This document shows, piece after piece, positions 32,524-38,702 of a stretch of DNA of 38,702 bases (positions within the stretch are counted from its first letter, which is position 1; every line of letters begins with the position of its first letter). The stretch lies in NCBI RefSeq assembly GCF_000282335.1, contig NZ_AKJM01000101.1, forward strand, positions 1 through 38,702. The letters run 5' to 3'. The notes below the pieces were generated by a model. That model was not told the DNA's origin. It did no database searches and saw only the letters and a program-made list of their open reading frames with translations. Position numbers and translations under genes: made by a program. Origin of the DNA: Pseudomonas sp. GM48. Its GTDB lineage: Bacteria > Pseudomonadota > Gammaproteobacteria > Pseudomonadales > Pseudomonadaceae.

Positions 32524-33465
32524 TTAATAACCCAGCAATCGATCGGCACAGTTCAATAACGGTTCGCCGATATTCAATCGACGGAAGTTTTCCGCCACTT
32601 GCTCGGCAATACAATCATGGGAAGCCGCCGAGGCCATGTGCGGGGTGATGGTCACACCGGGCATCGTCCAAAGCCGGTTATCGATCGGCAGCGGTTCCTG
32701 TTCGAAGACATCCAGCAAGGCACCGCGCAATTGCCCTCGGGCCAGTGCCTGCTCGAGGTCATCGATGTTCAGGTGACCACCGCGACCACAGTTGACCAGT
32801 GCCGCGCCGTTGGCGAGTTGGTTGAAAGTGGCTCGGCCGAGGATGCCGCGGGTTTCGCTGGTGAGTGGCAACAGGTTGATCAGCAACTCGACGCCATCGA
32901 GAAACGGATTCAACGCATCAGCCCCGGCGAACGTACGCACACCCGGCAAGTCCTTGCTGCGCCGCGCCCAGCCACGCACGTCATAACCGGCGGCGACCAG
33001 GTCCAGGGCAATCGCGCTGCCCAGCGATCCGAGCCCCATCACACCGACCTTGAACTGCCCCGCCGCCCGTTGCAGCGGCCGTTCCCAGCGTTGTTCCCGT
33101 TGTTGCGACAACACCTGATCGAAACCGCGGTGATAGTGAATCACCGCCCAGCGCACGTACTCGGTCATACCCTGGCGGTGGCCCGGGTCGACCACGCGGC
33201 AAACCGGCAGGTCCGGGCAAGACGGATCGTGATCGAGATGATCGATACCGGCTGCCACCGAGTGAATCACTTGCAGGTTCGGCAATGCGCCGAGACTGCC
33301 CGGCAAGGGAAACCAGCACGCCGCCATCTGCGCATTGGCGGCCCGGGAATCGTCGGCCAGCACGGCGGTGAGTTGCGGCGCGCTGCGGGCAAACGCCGCC
33401 TGCAATTGCTTGAGCAGCAAGGTGTCGCGGGACAGCAGAACCACGGTGTTGATGTCGGCGTTCAT
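32524..33465 (-). CDS. D-2-hydroxyacid dehydrogenase, glyoxylate/hydroxypyruvate reductase (GhrA-like)
   Basis: A 313-residue NAD(P)-dependent 2-hydroxyacid dehydrogenase. The nucleotide motif is GLGSLG (mid-protein), and the catalytic triad appears as the Arg of NCGRGG, the Glu of FEQEP and the His of TPHMAS. The SVAAGIDHLDHDP motif and the short inter-domain region put it in the GhrA group that reduces glyoxylate and hydroxypyruvate. It overlaps the aldolase gene upstream by 4 bases (ATGA), so it shares that operon and may reduce or oxidise the aldolase product. Substrate unproven. Confidence 0.85.
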   Translation of the reverse strand: MNADINTVVLLSRDTLLLKQLQAAFARSAPQLTAVLADDSRAANAQMAACWFPLPGSLGALPNLQVIHSVAAGIDHLDHDPSCPDLPVCRVVDPGHRQGMTEYVRWAVIHYHRGFDQVLSQQREQRWERPLQRAAGQFKVGVMGLGSLGSAIALDLVAAGYDVRGWARRSKDLPGVRTFAGADALNPFLDGVELLINLLPLTSETRGILGRATFNQLANGAALVNCGRGGHLNIDDLEQALARGQLRGALLDVFEQEPLPIDNRLWTMPGVTITPHMASAASHDCIAEQVAENFRRLNIGEPLLNCADRLLGY

Positions 33466-34217
33466 GACAAATAAGACTCGCGCTGGGATTCGATCAACGT
33501 CAAAGCGGCCTCCCAGGCCAGGTCGATGATGTTGTCCTGCTCATCACGGTCAAACTGTTCGGCGGTGTGCGCGCACACTTCCGGCGACGGGTAATGCAAA
33601 GCCGAACCACCGGCCAGCGCCTGCACCTGTGCCTGGCAGGCACGCTCCAGAAAGTGGATTTCCTGGAACGCCTGGGCCACACCCGAACCACCGACCAACA
33701 AGCCATGATTGCGCAGGATCATCGCCCGGTGCGGACCGAGGTCGGCAATCAAGCGCTCGCGCTCATCCAGCGACAGCGCGATGCCCTCATAGGTGTGATA
33801 GGCCAGCTTGCCGTAGAACTTCAACGCGTGCTGACTGATCGGCAGCAAGCCTTGCTTCTGCGCCGCGACCGCCATGCCCGCCGCCGTGTGGGTGTGGATC
33901 ACACAGTTCAGGTCCGGACGCGCCATGTGGATCGCCGAGTGGATCACGAAGCCGGCGGCGTTGACCCGATGGCCGGCGTACTCTGGATCGACCACCCGCC
34001 CTTCCTGATCGATGCGCACCAGATCCGAGGCGCGCATGCGGTCGAAGATCACCCCGTAGCGGTTGATCAGGAAGTGGTGTTCAGGCCCCGGAATCCGCAG
34101 GGTGATATGGGTGTCGATCAGGTCGGTCATGCGAAAGTGCGCAACCAGTCGATACAGCGCAGCCAGTTCGCAACGGGCTTGCCATTCAACCGGGTCGATG
34201 TGTGCAGGTTTACTCAC
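33462..34217 (-). CDS. Class II aldolase/adducin-family protein
   Basis: A 251-residue protein of the class II aldolase/adducin N-terminal-domain family (FucA/AraD fold). The zinc-binding histidines appear as HTH in CVIHTHTA and as the His of LRNHGLLV. The Glu in YEGIAL is a candidate acid/base. Members cleave aldol phosphates, but many decarboxylate or act on unphosphorylated keto acids. The frame is open upstream to 34604 through the transporter gene; GTG at 34217, with AGAGG about 8 bases ahead and a 4-base overlap with the transporter stop, is the start. Operon: transporter, aldolase-like, hydroxyacid dehydrogenase. Confidence 0.82.
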   Translation of the reverse strand: MSKPAHIDPVEWQARCELAALYRLVAHFRMTDLIDTHITLRIPGPEHHFLINRYGVIFDRMRASDLVRIDQEGRVVDPEYAGHRVNAAGFVIHSAIHMARPDLNCVIHTHTAAGMAVAAQKQGLLPISQHALKFYGKLAYHTYEGIALSLDERERLIADLGPHRAMILRNHGLLVGGSGVAQAFQEIHFLERACQAQVQALAGGSALHYPSPEVCAHTAEQFDRDEQDNIIDLAWEAALTLIESQRESYLS

Positions 34218-35515
34218 GAATACACCTCTTTGGCAGCGTGGGTGACGACCGGGTTGGCGCGCAGGCGGGCCAGGCCGCAAACACCGATCAGGGACAGGGC
34301 CGAGAGCAAGGTGAAGAACACCGCCAGCGGCAACCATTGTCCGGAAAACTTGCTCGCCAGCAGGGTGCCGATCAGCGGCGTGGTGCCCCCGGCCACGGCG
34401 CAAGCCAGTTGATAGGCGATGGAAATCCCCGAGTAGCGCAGGTGCACCGGGAAGGCCTGGGTCATGTAGCCGGCGATCACGGCGTACAGCGCCGAGAGAA
34501 TCACCACCGCCAGGGCAATGCCAACGGTCATGAACGCAATGTTCTGCGTGCCCACCAACAGGAACATCGGGTATGGCGTGACCATGCACAGCAGCGCGAC
34601 CCATTTGAGAAAACGTCCTTCACCGATACGTTCGGCCAACAGTGCCGAGAGCGGTTGCGAGAGCAGCTGGATGACCGTCACCAGAAACAGACAATCGAGA
34701 ATCGTCGAACGGGCAATGCCCTGATATTGGGTGACGTAGGTGATCATGAAGGTGTTGGTGAAGAAGAACCCGGCCGAGCCAATGGTCACCGCAGCAGCGG
34801 CGAACAGGATCTGCCGCCAGCAGGTGCGGATCACCTCCATCACCGGGTATTTGGCGGTTTCGTTATTGTCCTGGACCTTGGCGAACTCCGGCGACTCGTG
34901 AACACCGGAACGGATCAACAGGCCGACCATCATCAACACACCGCTGGCGAGGAAAGGCAGGCGCCAACCCCAGGCGAGAAATTCCTCTGGCTCAAGGGAC
35001 GTCACCAGTCGGAAGGCGATCAGTGCCAGCAACAAACCGGCGGGACTGCCGAGTTGGGCGAACGACGCGTAGAACGTCTTGCGCTTGGCCGGCGCGTGCT
35101 CGCTCGCCATCAACACCGCCCCACCCCACTCACCACCGACCGAAATGCCCTGGATCAAACGCAGCACGATCAGACCGATTGGCGCCCAGATGCCAACACT
35201 CGCATAGCTCGGCAACAGGCCAATGCCGGCGGTGGCGATGCCCATCAAGGCCATGGTCACCAAGAGCATTTTCTTGCGCCCGAGACGGTCACCCAGGTGA
35301 CCGAACACCATCCCGGCCATGGGCCGCGCAATAAAGCCGACAGCGAAACTGCCAAATGCCGCGAGGGTACTCATGACCGGGTCGCTGCTGGGGAAGAACA
35401 CTTGCCCGAGTACCAGCGCCGCCGCGGTGGCGTAGATGTAGAAGTCGTAGAACTCGATGGTCGTGCCAATGAAGGCAGCGGCCGCGGCTCGGCGCGGTTG
35501 GGGAGTAGTGTGCAT
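34214..35515 (-). CDS. MFS transporter, metabolite:H+ symporter (MHS) family
   Basis: A 433-residue permease with twelve predicted helices of the MHS group (KgtP/ShiA/ProP type). The signature parts are IEFYDFYIYATAAALVLG in helix 1, GHLGDRLGRKKML in the loop after helix 2, and LRLIQGISVGGEWGGAVL in helix 4. Such carriers import organic acids or zwitterions with protons. As first gene of an operon with a hydroxyacid dehydrogenase and aldolase-like enzyme, it most likely imports their substrate. The divergent LysR gene begins 154 bp away and probably controls it. Confidence 0.88.
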   Translation of the reverse strand: MHTTPQPRRAAAAAFIGTTIEFYDFYIYATAAALVLGQVFFPSSDPVMSTLAAFGSFAVGFIARPMAGMVFGHLGDRLGRKKMLLVTMALMGIATAGIGLLPSYASVGIWAPIGLIVLRLIQGISVGGEWGGAVLMASEHAPAKRKTFYASFAQLGSPAGLLLALIAFRLVTSLEPEEFLAWGWRLPFLASGVLMMVGLLIRSGVHESPEFAKVQDNNETAKYPVMEVIRTCWRQILFAAAAVTIGSAGFFFTNTFMITYVTQYQGIARSTILDCLFLVTVIQLLSQPLSALLAERIGEGRFLKWVALLCMVTPYPMFLLVGTQNIAFMTVGIALAVVILSALYAVIAGYMTQAFPVHLRYSGISIAYQLACAVAGGTTPLIGTLLASKFSGQWLPLAVFFTLLSALSLIGVCGLARLRANPVVTHAAKEVYS

Positions 35516-35669
35516 GCAAGAACCCTGTGTATTTATAGTTTTGGGCAGGTCTTAAGGCGGATGACGGTTGCGCTCTATGGCGCTTGTGGGCTTTATCGCT
35601 TCCATGCCAGGATTAGTCAATTTTCAAATTCTTATCTTTACTATTAGCACTGCTACTGCATGAGGTTTT
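35516..35669. promoter_or_regulatory. Divergent promoter/operator region of LysR regulator and MHS operon
   Basis: A 154-bp AT-rich gap lies between the transporter start (-) and the LysR gene (+). At 35619-35630 there is a small inverted repeat AATTT-TC-AAATT, with a T-rich minus-10-like run near 35632-35645. LysR proteins usually bind a T-N11-A palindrome here; I cannot identify one with certainty. Confidence 0.35.
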
Positions 35670-36629
35670 ATGCCTACCACTTCCAACCCGTGGGTCGGCC
35701 GGCGCTTTCTCAATGACCGCCTCGACTGGAACCTGTTGCGCACTTATCTGGTCATCGGTCAGGAAGGCAGCATGAGCCGCGCTGCCGCGCGACTGCACAT
35801 CACCCAGTCGGCCGTCAGCCAGGCACTGAAACGACTGGAAGAACAACTGGACTGTGTGTTGATTGCCCGCAGCGGGCGACGCTTTGATCTGACGGAAACC
35901 GGGGAAGAAGTCCTGCGCATAGCAACGGATATCTACGGGGATATTTCACGCCTGGGGACGGTTGTGGAGAGCCGTCACGACGACGTGGTGGGCAAGATCC
36001 GTATCCTCACCGTCAGCGGTGTGCAGGCACGGCATTACGATGATTTCCTCGCTGACTTCCATGAAACCCATCCAAAAATCGAGCTGGAAGTCGAGGTAAT
36101 GGGCAGTTCGAACATCATCAGTTCGCTGCTGCAAAAGACCGCGACCGTTGGCGTCGGCCTGTGTCGTCTGCCACAGCCGCGGCTGGAACAGCGGGTACTG
36201 TTTCGAGAGACATACGCTTACTTTTGTGGCCAGCGCCATCGGTTGTTCGGGCAACAGAATCTGACTCTGGAACAACTCGCTGCGGAAAACTTCGTCAGCT
36301 TCACCAGCGATCAACTGGGCGGCAATCTTTCACCCCTGACACTGTTCCGCGACCAGCAAGGTTTCACCGGCAAGATCGTCGCCTCATCTACCAGTTTCGA
36401 AGAAATTTACCGCTTGATCTGCGCGGGTTACGGCATCGGCGCCTTGCCCACGCATCTGGTGCGCCGGGATGTCGAGCAAGGTCTGCTCTGGCGCCTGCCG
36501 CCGGAAGACGGGGTGGTGGATTTCGATATCCAGCTGTTGTGGAATCGCGAACAGAAGATGAGCCAGGCCGAAACGGTGTTCCTCGAGAGCTTCCAGCACA
36601 TGCTCAGCATCCGCGAGCCTGTGCTGTGA
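35670..36629 (+). CDS. LysR-family transcriptional regulator
   Basis: A 319-residue LysR-type regulator. The N-terminal winged helix (about residues 20-80) reads DWNLLRTYLVIGQEGSMSRA then ITQSAVSQALKRLEEQL, a good match to the LTTR recognition helix. The rest is the periplasmic-binding-protein-like effector domain. It is transcribed divergently from the MHS/aldolase/dehydrogenase operon, the classic arrangement for the local regulator responding to the imported substrate or product. ATG at 35670 follows GAGG. It ends 12 bp from the convergent PBP2 gene. Confidence 0.9.
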   Translation: MPTTSNPWVGRRFLNDRLDWNLLRTYLVIGQEGSMSRAAARLHITQSAVSQALKRLEEQLDCVLIARSGRRFDLTETGEEVLRIATDIYGDISRLGTVVESRHDDVVGKIRILTVSGVQARHYDDFLADFHETHPKIELEVEVMGSSNIISSLLQKTATVGVGLCRLPQPRLEQRVLFRETYAYFCGQRHRLFGQQNLTLEQLAAENFVSFTSDQLGGNLSPLTLFRDQQGFTGKIVASSTSFEEIYRLICAGYGIGALPTHLVRRDVEQGLLWRLPPEDGVVDFDIQLLWNREQKMSQAETVFLESFQHMLSIREPVL

Positions 36630-36641
36630 AGCCATGCGGGT

Positions 36642-38534
36642 TCAGACATGAGGATCGCCCGGCGCCTTGCTCGGCGCTGCGTATTGCGGCTTCAGGTGCC
36701 CGTCCTGATCGAGTAGCCAGGCGTCCATGATCTCCCGGACGACCGGTCCGGCGACGCGACCACCCGCCTCGCCATTTTCGATCATTACCGAAATCACGAT
36801 CTTCGGGTGCTCGGCCGGGGCGAAACCGACGAACAAGGCATTGTCGCGGTTACGCTCACGGGTTTTCTCCCGGTTGTAACGTTCACCCTGCTTGATCGCC
36901 ACCACTTGCGCGGTACCACTCTTGCCCGCAATACGGTACTGCGCCCCCGCGGCGGCGGCCCGGGCAATCCCGCGGGCATCGTGCATCACCATCTGCATGC
37001 CATGGTTGACCTGCTCCCAGCCGCGAGGATCCTTGAGCAGAATATTCGGCATTGGATGCTCATCCACCGGTGCGACACCGTCCACGGTTTTGGCCAGGTG
37101 CGGTCGATTCCACACCCCTTTGTTGGCAATCAGCGCCGTGGCCTGGGCCAATTGCAGCGGCGTGACCTGCATGTAGCCCTGGCCGATACCGAGAATCACC
37201 GTCTCGCCCGGAAACCAGGCCTGACGACGCGTGGCGCGCTTCCAGGCTTGGGATGGCATCAGGCCGGGGGATTCTTCGTACATATCGAGAGAGACTTTCT
37301 CACCGAGTCCGAACATGGCCATGTAGTCGTGCAGGCGATCGATGCCGAGCTTGTGTGCGAGGTCATAGAAGTAGGTGTCGTTGGAACGCATGATTGCCGC
37401 ATCCATATCCACCCAACCATCGCCGCTGTGGTTCCAGTTGCGGTACTTGTGATCGAAATCCGGCAGTTGGTAGTAACCGGGGTCGAACACGCGGGTCTGC
37501 GGCGTCACGACACCCGCATCGAGGCCGGCGATTGCCACTTCCGGCTTGATGGTCGAACCCGGTGCGTACAGGCCGCGCAGCACACGATTGAACAGCGGGC
37601 GGTCGATGGAGTCGTGCAGCGCCGCGTATTCCTTGAAGCTGATCCCGGTTACGAACAGGTTCGGGTCGAAGCTCGGCTTGCTGACCATGGCCAGCACTTC
37701 ACCGGTCGACGGATCGAGCGCGACCACAGAGCCACGGCGATCGCCCAGGGCTTGTTCCGCAGCCTCCTGAAGCTTGACGTCGAGGCTCAGTACAATGTTT
37801 TTCCCTGGCACCGGATCGGTGTGCTTGAGCACTCGCAATACCCGGCCCTGAGCGTTGGTTTCGACTTCCTCGTAACCGACATGGCCATGCAGTTCCGATT
37901 CGTAAAATTTTTCGATCCCGGTCTTGCCGATGGATTGGGTGCCTCGGTACTCGACCGTATCCAGGGCTTTGGATTCTTTCTCGTTGATACGACCGACGTA
38001 GCCGATCGAATGGGCAAAGTGCTCGCCGAACGGGTAATGGCGCACGAACTGCGGCTCGACATCGATGCCCGGCAAACGGAATTCGTTGACGGCGAGTACG
38101 GCAATCTGTTCTTCGCTCAGCTCATAGAATAGCGTCACGGGTTCGAAGGGGTGACGCGCCTGCTTCATCGCTTTGTCGAACAGCGAGCGGTCTTCAGCGG
38201 GCAAGTGCAGGAGATTGACCACCTCGTCCAGCTCGCTTTTCACATCGGCGGCGCGCTCGCGGGTGATGGTCAGGTTGAAGCTGGGACGGTTGTCCGCAAG
38301 GAGTACGCCGTTGCGGTCGTAGATCAATCCGCGGGTAGGTGTAATCGGCAGGACATGTACGCGATTATTTTCGGAGATGGTCGAGTGATAGTCGAACTCG
38401 ACGACCTGCAGGACATACAGGCGTACCACCAGAGCACAGGTAATGGCGGTAACGAACAAGGCGCAGGCCATCAGTCTCTTGTTGACCAGACGTGTTTCTT
38501 TTTCGTGGTCCTTGATCGGTATCGGTTCAGGCAC
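36642..38534 (-). CDS. mrdA: Penicillin-binding protein 2 (peptidoglycan transpeptidase), stand-alone copy
   Basis: A 630-residue class B PBP that cross-links peptidoglycan during elongation. A short cytoplasmic N-terminus and one membrane helix (about 22-42) are followed by the pedestal domain and the transpeptidase. The catalytic Ser is S327 in GSTIK, followed by SND and KSGTA. The N-terminus (MPEPIPIKDHEKETR) resembles P. aeruginosa PBP2, supporting the GTG start at 38534. The usual neighbours (rlmH, rodA, mltB) are absent; a LysR gene lies 12 bp away, convergent. It is therefore probably an additional PBP2 rather than the housekeeping one. The upstream 168 bp hold its promoter but nothing I can place. 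Confidence 0.9.
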   Translation of the reverse strand: MPEPIPIKDHEKETRLVNKRLMACALFVTAITCALVVRLYVLQVVEFDYHSTISENNRVHVLPITPTRGLIYDRNGVLLADNRPSFNLTITRERAADVKSELDEVVNLLHLPAEDRSLFDKAMKQARHPFEPVTLFYELSEEQIAVLAVNEFRLPGIDVEPQFVRHYPFGEHFAHSIGYVGRINEKESKALDTVEYRGTQSIGKTGIEKFYESELHGHVGYEEVETNAQGRVLRVLKHTDPVPGKNIVLSLDVKLQEAAEQALGDRRGSVVALDPSTGEVLAMVSKPSFDPNLFVTGISFKEYAALHDSIDRPLFNRVLRGLYAPGSTIKPEVAIAGLDAGVVTPQTRVFDPGYYQLPDFDHKYRNWNHSGDGWVDMDAAIMRSNDTYFYDLAHKLGIDRLHDYMAMFGLGEKVSLDMYEESPGLMPSQAWKRATRRQAWFPGETVILGIGQGYMQVTPLQLAQATALIANKGVWNRPHLAKTVDGVAPVDEHPMPNILLKDPRGWEQVNHGMQMVMHDARGIARAAAAGAQYRIAGKSGTAQVVAIKQGERYNREKTRERNRDNALFVGFAPAEHPKIVISVMIENGEAGGRVAGPVVREIMDAWLLDQDGHLKPQYAAPSKAPGDPHV

Positions 38535-38702
38535 TTGTGCAGCAACTCTTTGAAAAGAATGCCGATCCGTGGGCTCAGACTCAGTCCATTAAAAATGAGC
38601 TGCACCTTACCAAAACCGTGGAGTCAGGTTTGTGTGATTTTTTTTACAATTGACCTTGAATGGGCCGTTCCTGTTTTTTCACGCGCAAAAACAAAACCCC
38701 AA

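Noticed and set aside
34218..34604. Upstream extension of the aldolase-like frame
   Set aside because: It runs inside the transporter gene and reads as His/Gly/Arg-rich noise; GTG at 34217 has a ribosome site and the standard overlap.

Overview
The window looks like a chromosomal segment of a Pseudomonas, most likely of the P. fluorescens group. The reasons are high GC and matching codon use in almost every gene, Pseudomonas-type intergenic repeats (1-130 and 3256-3293), a complete D-rhamnan common polysaccharide antigen (A-band) locus in the P. aeruginosa gene order, and a PBP2 that is close to the P. aeruginosa protein. I see no tRNA, rRNA, CRISPR array, integrase, transposase or phage gene. 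All assignments come from reading motifs, gene lengths and gene order; no database was searched.

Layout. (1) 168-4529: a catabolic-looking + strand set of two overlapping CE4/polysaccharide-deacetylase-fold proteins, an MmgE/PrpD-family protein and an MFS transporter. (2) 4599-4937: a small unknown protein on the - strand. (3) 5249-10279: a five-gene aa3/caa3-type cytochrome c oxidase operon resembling rhizobial coxMNOP: subunit II carrying two tandem cytochrome c domains, subunit I, two different subunit-III-like proteins and a small subunit IV. Two unknown - strand genes follow (10311-10871, 11068-11358), then about 540 bp with no gene I can support. (4) 11900-17125: a sugar-isomerase-like TIM barrel, an isopenicillin-N-synthase-like oxygenase, an amino-acid-type ABC importer (binding protein plus a fused permease/ATPase) and an SDR protein lacking the usual catalytic Tyr and Lys. 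The substrate is unknown.

(5) 17203-32345: two divergent operons for surface D-rhamnan. The right arm is rmd-gmd-wbpW-wzm-wzt-wbpX-wbpY-wbpZ: GDP-D-rhamnose synthesis, ABC export and three rhamnosyltransferases. The left arm holds five chained overlapping genes (two glycosyltransferases, methyltransferase, membrane acyltransferase, methyltransferase) and matches the type and order of the accessory genes PA5455-PA5459 of P. aeruginosa. The right arm should build and export the polymer. The left arm probably adds or modifies linking or terminal sugars.

(6) 32524-36629: a hydroxyacid dehydrogenase, a class II aldolase-like protein and an MHS-family transporter in one - strand operon, with a divergent LysR regulator; a small carbon-source utilisation unit of unknown substrate. 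(7) 36642-38534: a PBP2 (mrdA-type) transpeptidase without its usual rodA partner, probably a second, stand-alone PBP2.

The strongest unusual signals are the near-duplicate cytochrome c domains in the oxidase, the active/degenerate deacetylase pair, the degenerate SDR next to an orphan oxygenase/importer cluster, and the lone PBP2. The D-rhamnan locus is the largest system here, but its counterpart in P. aeruginosa is known.
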